DNA from: Streptosporangiaceae bacterium
GTDB taxonomy: Bacteria > Actinomycetota > Actinomycetes > Streptosporangiales > Streptosporangiaceae
DNA length: 15,340 bases
Assembly (NCBI GenBank): GCA_030041195.1
Contig: JASHOI010000506.1
Location: forward strand, 1 to 15,340
Reading direction: 5' to 3'
This document shows, piece by piece, positions 1-6,349 of the stretch. A program made the translations under genes and the position numbers. Position 1 is the stretch's first letter. Each line of letters begins with the position of its first letter. The notes under the pieces are model-generated. The model was not told the DNA's origin and did not search any database. It was given only the letters and a program-made list of their open reading frames with translations.

Positions 1-2
1 CC

Positions 3-884
3 GCCGCGCCCCAGCTTCTCGCGGCCGCGCCCGCCGCCGCGGCACCGGCGAACGCCGCGGCCACGCAGGCGACGCAGACCGCGCAGGCCGCGCAGGCCAC
101 GAGAGCGCGCCTGGACGCGGCGGTGCAGGCCAGTCAGGCACAGCGCACGTACACGGTCCAGTCCGGGAACACGCTGTCCGGGATCGCCCAGCGGTTCTAC
201 GGCCACGCCAGCGACTGGCAGTATCTCTACAAGGTCAACAAGTCCACGATCAGCGACCCGAACCTGATCTTCCCGGGTGAGCAGGTGGCCGTGCCGACCG
301 ACCCGCCCGCATCCGTGCTGAACGGCACCTACCGGGCCAAGCACGCCGCGACGAGCGCCAGCAGCTCCAGCACCCAGCTCTCCGCGACCAACACCGCCGA
401 CACGACCTCGACCTCGTCGTCGTCGACACAGAGCAGCTCGACCAGCCTCAGCGCTGACGTGCAGCAGGACATCGCGGACGGCAACAACCTGCTGGCCATC
501 GGCCAGTACCTGGTGGAGAACGGTTACTCCGCGGCCGCGGCCGCGGGCGTCGCCTCCTGCATCGACGGCGAGTCGGGCGGGAACCCGGAGTCGATCGGTG
601 ACGGCGGGGGTGGCCTGATCGGGTGGACGCCGCTCGGCTCGGCCCAGCCCAACCCGAACATCGTCACCGGCAACGTTGAGCAGGACATGATGACGCAGCT
701 TGGCGACATCCTGTTCTACAACTCCAACGAGATCGGCCAGTCCGCGGTCAGCGAGCTGAACAGCATCAGCGATCCGGTCGCAGCCGCCGATTTCTACTCC
801 CAGAACTTCGAGAAGCCGGCCGTGACGGACAGCGACGTGGTCCCGTCCGTGGCCGAGCAGATCTTCTCGGAGCTGGGCGGCTAA
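3..884 (+). CDS. LysM protein with C-terminal lysozyme-like domain (5' partial)
   Basis: The frame is open to the left window edge, so the true start lies upstream; the first in-window start codon is GTG at 123. The visible 293 residues begin with an Ala/Gln-rich stretch. A LysM repeat follows (roughly codons 10-58 counted from the GTG at 123; YTVQSGNTLSGIAQRFYG with PGEQVAVP at its end), which in this family binds peptidoglycan. Next is a Ser/Thr-rich linker (about 77-110). The C-terminal domain (about 112-253) contains AAGVASCIDGESGGNPES, which resembles the AG-x-ES-x-NP signature of phage-tail-lysozyme/transglycosylase-like domains; E150 would be the candidate catalytic acid. The likely role is a secreted cell-wall hydrolase, perhaps resuscitation- or growth-related. 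No signal peptide can be judged because the N-terminus is missing. It is unrelated to the inositol genes and marks the left border of that locus. The LysM call is firm; the hydrolase call is moderate. Confidence 0.8.
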   Translation, partial: AAPQLLAAAPAAAAPANAAATQATQTAQAAQATRARLDAAVQASQAQRTYTVQSGNTLSGIAQRFYGHASDWQYLYKVNKSTISDPNLIFPGEQVAVPTDPPASVLNGTYRAKHAATSASSSSTQLSATNTADTTSTSSSSTQSSSTSLSADVQQDIADGNNLLAIGQYLVENGYSAAAAAGVASCIDGESGGNPESIGDGGGGLIGWTPLGSAQPNPNIVTGNVEQDMMTQLGDILFYNSNEIGQSAVSELNSISDPVAAADFYSQNFEKPAVTDSDVVPSVAEQIFSELGG

Positions 885-911
885 AACAGCGGCCCGCGCA
901 GCCGGCATCAG

Positions 912-935
912 CCGGGGCCAAGAATCCAGCCCCGG
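912..935 (+). terminator. Hairpin after the LysM gene
   Basis: CCGGGGC (912-918) and GCCCCGG (929-935) are perfect 7-bp arms around a 10-nt loop, 28 nt after the LysM stop. There is no T-tract, as is common for actinomycete terminators. The right arm is shared with the larger hairpin at 926-993, so the two structures are mutually exclusive. Confidence 0.45.
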
Positions 936-993
936 GACATCCCGCCAACCGCTCCCCCTGCGGCTAGCCACCTAGCGGGTGTCCCGGGGCTGG
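926..993. terminator. Long inverted repeat between convergent genes
   Basis: The left arm 926-945 (CCAGCCCCGGGACATCCCGC) pairs with the right arm 975-993. There are 14 uninterrupted pairs, one bulged base (T940), then 5 more pairs, around a 29-nt loop. The right arm is made of the last six codons of the minus-strand dehydrogenase, and that gene's stop codon (972-974) lies in the loop. On the plus strand a T-rich stretch (997-1014, including TTTTT) follows. It probably works as a bidirectional terminator for the LysM gene and the five-gene minus operon. Confidence 0.55.
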
Positions 994-2141
994 CCGCTTG
1001 TTCCGTTTTTCGTTATCTCGCTGACCGCCACCCACCGCTGCTGCGCCGCCGAGACCTCCATGGCGTCGCAGACCGCCTGCACGCCGGCGGCCTCGCGGAA
1101 GCCGGGCGCCCATGGCTCGCCGGGCCACCCCTCGAGCAGGTCCGCAACCTGGTTGGCGAAGCTCGCGCCGTAGCCGATCCCCTGGCCGATCGGCCACCAT
1201 TGCGCCGCATAGGGGTGCGTGGGGTGCTCGGCGCGGATCCGGCGCATCCCGTACAGGCCGGGGTCGTCGCCACCGTCGCCGTACCAGAGCTCGTTCAGCC
1301 GCGCGTAGTCGAAGACCAGCGTGCCCCGGCTGCCGTTGAACTCGACCGTGAAGTCACACGGGCGGCGGACCGCCGAGCGGGCCATCTCGACCGTGCCGCG
1401 CGCACCGGAGGCGAAGCGGACCAGGGCCGATGACGCGTCGTCGACGGTGACCTGGTGGCTGCCCCCGGCCGGCAGCTCCCGCCTGGAGATGAAGGTCGCG
1501 GACTGCGCGCAGACGTCGCTGATCGGCCCGGCGATCCAGCCGGCCATGTCGAGCAGATGGCTGCCGAGGTCGGCGATGGTCGTGCCGCCCATCGCCCGGT
1601 CAAACCGCCAGTCGTAGGGCGTCGCCGGGTCGGTGAACTCGTCCGACAGCCAGCGCGCGCGCCACAGCCGGACCTCGCCGATCGCCCCTTCGGCGATCAT
1701 CCGCCGGATCAGCGCCACCGCGGGCAGCCGCCGGTAGTTGAACCCGACAGCGTTGTGCACGCCGGCCGACTCCACGGCCGCCACCGCGTCCATGGCCTGC
1801 GAATACGACGCGGCCAGCGGCTTCTCGCAGAACACCGCCTTGCCGGCCACCGCCGCCGCTTGCGCGATCTTCGCGTGGGTTCCCGGCGGGGTGCAGATGT
1901 CCACGACGTCGACGTCGGCTCGCCCGATCAGGGCCCGCCAGTCGGTGGTGTGGTCCGGAACACCGCAGTCGGCGGCCACCCGGGCGACCGCGTCGGCGTC
2001 ACGCCCGGACATCACGGTGACCACCGGCGTGACCGGCAGGGTGCGCAGCAGCGGCGCCACCCGGTAACCGTGGCAGTGCGCCCTGCCCATCACGCCGTAG
2101 CCGACGATCCCGACGCGGAGCACCGGCGGGCCGGAGCTCAT
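972..2141 (-). CDS. Gfo/Idh/MocA-family NAD(P)-dependent oxidoreductase (389 aa)
   Basis: The protein is a Rossmann-fold dehydrogenase of the inositol 2-dehydrogenase/glucose-fructose oxidoreductase family. The nucleotide-binding motif is G14-Y-G16-V-M-G19 in VGIVGYGVMGRAH. The family EKP motif is at 106-108 (K107 is the conserved lysine). D191-L-G-S-H195 is the usual D-x3-H catalytic/substrate pair in the C-terminal domain. I placed the start at ATG 2141, which overlaps the upstream stop as ATGA; the frame stays open upstream to 2639 but that part is a shadow of the preceding gene. It is the last gene of the operon, and its final codons form one arm of the terminator hairpin. By family and context it should oxidise a ring or sugar hydroxyl (inositol, scyllo-inositol, a glycoside or another polyol). 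The exact substrate cannot be read from the sequence. Family assignment is firm. Confidence 0.9.
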   Translation of the reverse strand: MSSGPPVLRVGIVGYGVMGRAHCHGYRVAPLLRTLPVTPVVTVMSGRDADAVARVAADCGVPDHTTDWRALIGRADVDVVDICTPPGTHAKIAQAAAVAGKAVFCEKPLAASYSQAMDAVAAVESAGVHNAVGFNYRRLPAVALIRRMIAEGAIGEVRLWRARWLSDEFTDPATPYDWRFDRAMGGTTIADLGSHLLDMAGWIAGPISDVCAQSATFISRRELPAGGSHQVTVDDASSALVRFASGARGTVEMARSAVRRPCDFTVEFNGSRGTLVFDYARLNELWYGDGGDDPGLYGMRRIRAEHPTHPYAAQWWPIGQGIGYGASFANQVADLLEGWPGEPWAPGFREAAGVQAVCDAMEVSAAQQRWVAVSEITKNGTSGQPRDTR

Positions 2142-3091
2142 GCCGTGGCCCGCGCGCCCGCGCGGGCCAGCGCCGGAATCGCGGCGCTGACCTGCTCCGC
2201 GGCCCGCAGCGCGGCAACGGCGTCGTCCGCGGTGGCGCCGGAATACCCGCTGCCTGCGCTGACGGCGGCGGCGAAGCCCTCGGCCTGCCGGAGCAGCGCC
2301 TCGAGCTGGGCGCGTTCCCCGTCGGCCGGGTCGAGGAAGTCGCACCGGATCGTCCCGCCGGTGCCGAACACCTCCGCCCGCGCCATGTCCCCGGCCGGAT
2401 GGTGCCGGCCAAGGGAGATGAAGCCGGCAGCGCCGCCGGACAGCGCCGCGATGATCTGCGCGCTGTCCACGTCGCCGGTGACCTCCGGGTCGCTGATCAG
2501 GTCGGCGGCCACCGCCTTGACGTCGCTGATGTCCTGGCCGGTCAGCCACCGCAGCTGGTCGAACTCGTGCACGCCCATGTCGATCGCGATCCCGCCGCTG
2601 TGCTCGCGGAACGCGGCCGCCGGCGGCGCTTCGTCCCACTGGTAGCAGGTCACCAGGTGGATCCCGCCCAGCTCGCCGGCTGCGATCCGGTCGCGCGCCG
2701 CGCGCAGTGCGGGGACGTACCGCCGCCAGTACGCGACCTGCAGCGGGACGCCGGCGGCCGCCGCGGTCCGCGCCGCGGCACTCGCCTGCGTGGAACTAAG
2801 CCCACACGGCTTTTCGCACAGGATCGGCAGGCCGCGCGCGGCCACCTCGCCGATGAGCCGGACGTGCTGGTCGCTGGGGGCAGCGATGAGAACCCCGTCG
2901 AGCTCGGAGCGGTCCAGCATCTCCGCCACGGTCGGGTGCAGCGGCAGACCCGCGTCCGCCAGGCCGGCCCTGGCCTGCGCCGACGGCTCCGCCACCGCCG
3001 CGACCGCGACCAGCCCGGAGCCGGCGATCGCCCGCAGGTGGGTGCGGCCCATGCGGCCGGCGCCCACCAGGCCCAGCCGGAACGCGGCCAC
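2138..3091 (-). CDS. Gfo/Idh/MocA-family NAD(P)-dependent oxidoreductase (317 aa)
   Basis: This is the second of three dehydrogenases of this family in the operon and the shortest. It has G10-A-G12-R-M-G15 (LGLVGAGRMGRTH) for NAD(P), EKP at 93-95, and D171-M-G-V-H175 in the C-terminal substrate domain. The length is near the compact IolG/MocA size. I chose GTG at 3091, one base after the stop of the preceding gene, because a G-run (GGGGG) lies about 7-8 nt upstream. An alternative GTG at 3121 would add ten unconserved residues and run into the upstream gene. The stop overlaps the next start by 4 bp, so translation is probably coupled. It may be an inositol dehydrogenase, an IolW/IolX-type scyllo-inosose reductase, or a dehydrogenase for another polyol. 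Its divergence from its two neighbours argues against a recent tandem duplication. Confidence 0.88.
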   Translation of the reverse strand: MAAFRLGLVGAGRMGRTHLRAIAGSGLVAVAAVAEPSAQARAGLADAGLPLHPTVAEMLDRSELDGVLIAAPSDQHVRLIGEVAARGLPILCEKPCGLSSTQASAAARTAAAAGVPLQVAYWRRYVPALRAARDRIAAGELGGIHLVTCYQWDEAPPAAAFREHSGGIAIDMGVHEFDQLRWLTGQDISDVKAVAADLISDPEVTGDVDSAQIIAALSGGAAGFISLGRHHPAGDMARAEVFGTGGTIRCDFLDPADGERAQLEALLRQAEGFAAAVSAGSGYSGATADDAVAALRAAEQVSAAIPALARAGARATA

Positions 3092-3092
3092 G

Positions 3093-4037
3093 TCACAGCC
3101 CCCGCGCGGACAGGTACCCACGGTTGTCGCGCTGGTCCTGTGCGGCCCGGGCGAAGCGCTCGGCGGTGCGCGGGAAGATGTCCTGCTCGACCACCAGCCA
3201 GCCCTGGAATCCGATGCGGTGCAGGCCGTCGAGGATGGCCTGCACGTCGAGGTCGCCGCGGCCGAGCGCGCAGAACGCCTCGCGTGACCAGATGTCCGTC
3301 GCCGGGCCCCCGTCCGCGATGATGCTCTGCATCACCGAACGGGTCCCGTCCTTGAGGTGCACGTGGTTGATCCGCGCGCTCCAGTCGTTCAGCGCGGCCA
3401 GCGGGTCGCCGCCGCCCATCATCATGTGCCCGGTTTCCAGGCACAGCCCGATGTCGGACACCTCGAGCACGCGCTCGATCTCCCAGGGCGCCTCGACGTT
3501 GGTCCCGGTCTCCGGGTGGAACGTGGGCTCGTAGCCGCGGTCGCGGCAGCGGGCCACCACCGTGGCCAGACCCTGGCCGAACCGCTGCCACTGTGCGGCG
3601 TCCAGGCCGGCGCTCGGATCCGTGGCCGACCGTCCGGGCCGGCTCCGGCGCGCGTCGTTGCCGTTGTCGGCGAGCGTGGGCCGCGGCGGCGGGCCCGCCA
3701 GGTACGGCCGGACGGCGTCGAACGTGTCGAGCAGCGCGTCCAGCTCGGGCAGCATCCGCTCGAGCGCGTCGTGGTCGGCGTACGGCAGCTCCAGGTACCC
3801 GCCCGCCAGGCCGAGCGCACGCTCCGCGAGCAGCTCGCCCAGCTTTCCCCCGCTGCCGAGGTAGCCGACGGGCCCGAGGTCGATGCCGGCGTAACCGGCG
3901 TCGGCCACCTGGTCCAGCACGCTCAGCCCGTCCGGGACGTTCGGGTCATGGCCCACCGTGACCTCGAACGCGCCGTAGCTGACCGGCGCGTTCGCGACGC
4001 TGATGGCTGTGCCGCCGGCCGTCCTTGAATCGCTCAC
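3093..4037 (-). CDS. IolE-like sugar phosphate isomerase/epimerase (putative inosose dehydratase, 314 aa)
   Basis: This is a TIM-barrel protein of the xylose-isomerase-like/AP-endonuclease-2 superfamily. GIDLGPVGYLG (51-61), H174-P-E176-T-G, C199-L-E-T-G-H204 followed by GGGD (208-211), H225-V-H227-L-K-D and VVEQDIFP (282-289, E284) line up by eye with the corresponding elements of actinobacterial IolE (CLDTGH...GGD, LHLK, VEQDMYP). They would supply the divalent-metal ligands. IolE dehydrates 2-keto-myo-inositol to a trihydroxycyclohexanedione, the substrate of IolD, which is encoded in this window. Residues 114-146 form a Pro/Arg/Asp-rich insertion that I do not recognise from canonical IolE. 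The GTG start at 4037 forms GTGA with the upstream stop and has a strong AGGAGG seven nt upstream. Superfamily is firm. IolE function is likely but could be a paralogue acting on another keto-inositol. Confidence 0.8.
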   Translation of the reverse strand: MSDSRTAGGTAISVANAPVSYGAFEVTVGHDPNVPDGLSVLDQVADAGYAGIDLGPVGYLGSGGKLGELLAERALGLAGGYLELPYADHDALERMLPELDALLDTFDAVRPYLAGPPPRPTLADNGNDARRSRPGRSATDPSAGLDAAQWQRFGQGLATVVARCRDRGYEPTFHPETGTNVEAPWEIERVLEVSDIGLCLETGHMMMGGGDPLAALNDWSARINHVHLKDGTRSVMQSIIADGGPATDIWSREAFCALGRGDLDVQAILDGLHRIGFQGWLVVEQDIFPRTAERFARAAQDQRDNRGYLSARGL

Positions 4038-5167
4038 TCGTGCTCCTCCTGATCGGTCCCGCCCGCGCCGAGGCGGGTCGGGTGATCGACCGGCCCTCCC
4101 CGGCGGTGGCTTTCGATGATCGCCCGGCACAGCGCGATGTCCCTGAGTCCATCGAGACCCGAGGTGACCGGCTCGGTCCGGTTGACGACGCAGTCGTGGA
4201 ACGCGACGAGCTCGCGCTTGAACGCGCTCTCGTAGGAGACGGTCTCCTCGGTGCGCCAGGACCTCGCCGTCCCCGAGTCCCCGCCCTCGATCTCCAGCAG
4301 CGTCGGCTCGCTGCGCAGGAACGGCGAGGGGAAGGCCAGCCGCACCCGCGCGTCGGGCCCGTACAGCGCGAACTCCATCTGGTAGCGCGCGATGCCGGGC
4401 AGGTCGATCCAGTGGATGGCCACCGGGAGGTCGCCGAACCGCAGCATCGCGGTCAGGCTGTTGTCGCGCAGGTCCACGTAGTCGAGCCGGTCCGGCTCGC
4501 CAAGCAGGCCGCGGACGGTGTTCAGCTCGTGCACCAGGGTGTCGAGCAGCACCATGTGGTAGGTACGGCGCTCGAACTCGCTGGCGTCGCCGAGCGCGGC
4601 GGTGATGCTGGCCTCGGCGTTCGCGCGCAAGAGACCGGCCACGCCGGCCGGCGGCGGCACCGCCGGCAGCAGCCGGTAATGCTCGATGTACGGGCGGAAC
4701 GGCGACTCGAACGTGGTGACCCGGAAAAGCCGCGGCTCCGTGACCTCGCCCACCTGTTTCTGGAACCGCGCATAGGCGGGGTCGTAGCGCTTCGGGTACG
4801 CGACCATGAGCGTGACCGCGGCCCGCCGCGCGGCGTCGACCATCGCCTGCCCCTCTTGCACCGAGAAGCACATCGGCTTCTCCACCAGCACGTGCATCCC
4901 CGCTTGCGCCGCGGCCACCGCGACCGGGGCGTGGCTGCCCGAGGTCAGCACCAGCACCGCGTCCAGCGGCTGGCGCAGCAGGTCCCGCCAGTCGGTGAAC
5001 ACCGCGGGCACGCGGTACCGCTCGGCGCAGGCCCTGGCGCTGGCGGGGACGATGTCGCACACCGCCGCGACCTCGTAGGAATCGGCCAGCTCGCCCAGGT
5101 AGTGCAGGTGCATCACCTGGGCGATCACCCCGGTGCCCACCACGCCCACCCGCAGCCGCTTGGTCAC
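4034..5167 (-). CDS. Gfo/Idh/MocA-family NAD(P)-dependent oxidoreductase (377 aa)
   Basis: This is the first dehydrogenase of the operon. It has G10-T-G12 followed by V-I-A (VGVVGTGVIAQVMH; the third glycine is replaced by Ala, which is tolerated in this family), EKP at 96-98, and D209-T-L-V-H213 in the C-terminal domain. YPKRYDP (124-130) matches the usual N-x-R/K-R/Y substrate-loop position. The GTG start at 5167 forms GTGA with the upstream stop and is preceded by GGGAGG with about 8-nt spacing. The frame is open further upstream to 5317, but only over the preceding gene. The protein probably oxidises or reduces a hydroxyl of a cyclitol or glycoside ring. Its DTLVHE signature differs from the D-x-G-x-H signatures of the other two, so it probably has a distinct substrate or position specificity. 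Confidence 0.88.
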   Translation of the reverse strand: MTKRLRVGVVGTGVIAQVMHLHYLGELADSYEVAAVCDIVPASARACAERYRVPAVFTDWRDLLRQPLDAVLVLTSGSHAPVAVAAAQAGMHVLVEKPMCFSVQEGQAMVDAARRAAVTLMVAYPKRYDPAYARFQKQVGEVTEPRLFRVTTFESPFRPYIEHYRLLPAVPPPAGVAGLLRANAEASITAALGDASEFERRTYHMVLLDTLVHELNTVRGLLGEPDRLDYVDLRDNSLTAMLRFGDLPVAIHWIDLPGIARYQMEFALYGPDARVRLAFPSPFLRSEPTLLEIEGGDSGTARSWRTEETVSYESAFKRELVAFHDCVVNRTEPVTSGLDGLRDIALCRAIIESHRRGGPVDHPTRLGAGGTDQEEHE

Positions 5168-6141
5168 ACAGCCACCTCCCTGGATGCGTCGATCGCGGCC
5201 CGCAGCAGCCGTGCGGCCTCGGGCACGCCCACCTCGGGGGGCGTGAACGGATCCTCGTGCTCGATCGAGATGACCTGGGCGCGGGAGCCGGCCATCGCCC
5301 GGAGCAGCCCGGTCCACCAGGTCAGATCATGCCCGCGCCCCGGGATCGCAAATGTCCACGGCATCTGCTCGGCCGGGCGCGGCCACCGCCGGTCAAGCAG
5401 GCCGTTGAGCGCCAGGCTCTCCGGGTGGAACACGGTGTCCTTGCCGTGCGCGTGCCCCACCAGCCTGCCGAGCCGGGCCGCCACCTTGTGCCCGTCCATG
5501 CCCATCCAGAAAAAATGACTGGGGTCCAGGTTGGCGGCGAGCGACGGCCCGAGCGCCGCAACCCGCTCAAAGGTCTCGACGTTGAACGCCGACGTCCCGG
5601 GGTGGATCTCCAGGCAGACGAGGAGATCCGGGCTTTCCGCCCGGGCGAACGCGGCGAGCCCGGCCCAGTAGGGCTCGATCTGCCGCTCCCACTGCCTCTC
5701 GTACACGTTCTCCAGGTACGGCAGCCAGCCACCGGCGCCGAAGTGCGGTACCCGGTCGCCCGGCGCGGCCGCCGGGCACCCGGCCATGGCCACGACCCGG
5801 TCCGCGCCGAGCAGCACCGCCAGCCGGATCGCGTTGCGCAGGTCCTGGTCATGCTGGCGGGCCAGGTTCCCGTCGGGGTGCAGCGGGTTGCCCCACGCGT
5901 TCAGCGCGCCGAGCCGCAGGCCGTGGCGCCGGATCTGCTCCAGCCACGACTCCCTGGCCGGCCGGCTGGCCAGCAGCGCCGCCACGTCGCAGTGCGGGTG
6001 CGGCGCGTATCCGCCCGCACCGACCTCGATGTCGGTGACCTCGGGTGCCTGCCGGCGCAGCCAGGCGAGCACGTCGTCGAGCGGCCGGTCAAGGAAGGCT
6101 TCGAGCACCACGCCGATTCTCGGAGTGCTGTCTTCCGCCAT
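5164..6141 (-). CDS. Sugar phosphate isomerase/epimerase, TIM barrel (325 aa)
   Basis: This is the first gene of the minus operon. The TIM-barrel metal-site residues are visible: E178 in CLEIHPG (with H180), D206 in NLDPSHFFWMG (with H209), H230-A-H232-G-K-D, and E294 in SIEHEDPF. GNPLHPD (85-91) is also characteristic of this branch. Such proteins act as isomerases, epimerases, dehydratases or, in some pathways, lyases on 3-keto-glycosides made by Gfo/Idh/MocA partners; that last group includes the C-glycoside deglycosidase catalytic subunits. It looks clearly different from the IolE-like protein two genes on. I placed the start at ATG 6141, preceded by GAAGGGG (short spacing); the long upstream extension to 6549 covers the divergent promoter and permease start and is rejected. 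Residues 208-212 (HFFWM) include an A6 run on the plus strand (5510-5515), unusual for the composition but in frame. The substrate is unknown. Confidence 0.85.
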   Translation of the reverse strand: MAEDSTPRIGVVLEAFLDRPLDDVLAWLRRQAPEVTDIEVGAGGYAPHPHCDVAALLASRPARESWLEQIRRHGLRLGALNAWGNPLHPDGNLARQHDQDLRNAIRLAVLLGADRVVAMAGCPAAAPGDRVPHFGAGGWLPYLENVYERQWERQIEPYWAGLAAFARAESPDLLVCLEIHPGTSAFNVETFERVAALGPSLAANLDPSHFFWMGMDGHKVAARLGRLVGHAHGKDTVFHPESLALNGLLDRRWPRPAEQMPWTFAIPGRGHDLTWWTGLLRAMAGSRAQVISIEHEDPFTPPEVGVPEAARLLRAAIDASREVAV

Positions 6142-6202
6142 GTCCCCTTCATCCCTGTCGTCGCCGCGGCGGCGCAACGCCGGCGCCGTCGCCCGAGAGC
6201 CT

Positions 6203-6231
6203 ATTGTGGGAATAGTAGTATGTCTTGACAA
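6203..6231 (-). promoter_or_regulatory. Candidate promoter of the five-gene minus operon
   Basis: On the minus strand TTGTCA (6231-6226; 5 of 6 to TTGACA) is followed by exactly 17 bp and CACAAT (6208-6203; 4 of 6 to TATAAT). This would give a leader of roughly 55 nt to the ATG at 6141. The -35 overlaps the palindrome at 6221-6230, so a repressor bound there would block it. TACTAT at 6217-6212 is an alternative -10 with poorer spacing. Confidence 0.4.
6221..6230. promoter_or_regulatory. Candidate GntR/IolR-type operator
   Basis: TGTCTTGACA has 4-bp inverted arms around two bases. It fits the GT-N4-AC core typical of HutC-type GntR operators. It also matches at every position the consensus KGWCHTRACA that I recall for Corynebacterium glutamicum IolR. 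It overlaps the -35 of the minus promoter and a TTGACA that could be the -35 of the plus promoter (6225-6230; its -10, near TAAGCA at 6247, is weak). Confidence 0.55.
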
Positions 6232-6349
6232 TTGCTTGTCAGAGCCTAAGCATGGTGTGAGCCTAAGGGCCGCACGGCTGCTTCCTGGGCGCCTGCCGGC
6301 CCCTGCGAATATCGCTCGTCTTGGGTGCGCAGAGACTGGAGGTAGGCCA

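Larger units (their letters stand above)
6142..6349. promoter_or_regulatory. Divergent promoter region of the minus operon and the permease operon
   Basis: These 208 bp separate the two divergent operons and contain the most AT-rich patch in this part of the window (6201-6258). It holds candidate promoters for both directions, a palindromic decamer (6221-6230), a wider TGACAA-N4-TTGTCA dyad (6226-6241) and three copies of GAGCCTA (6197, 6242, 6259). GGAGG at 6338-6342 is the ribosome binding site of the permease, 7 nt before its GTG. Confidence 0.75.

Noticed and set aside
1455..2645. 396-codon open frame on the plus strand opposite the minus dehydrogenases
   Set aside because: Arg/Pro/His-rich shadow of two Gfo/Idh/MocA genes that carry full motifs.
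3092..3121. Earlier GTG start (3121) for the 317-aa dehydrogenase
   Set aside because: It would add ten unconserved residues and overlap the preceding gene by about 29 bp; GTG 3091 has a G-rich ribosome binding site and standard family length.
5510..5515. A6 run as a programmed frameshift site in the isomerase gene
   Set aside because: The zero frame continues with intact metal-site motifs on both sides, and no downstream frame encodes a sensible alternative product; it is simply an unusual TTT-TTC Phe pair.
5164..6141. C-glycoside deglycosidase system
   Set aside because: Only a generic superfamily resemblance of one barrel; the expected small partner subunit is not in the window, so I keep it as a hypothesis, not a call.
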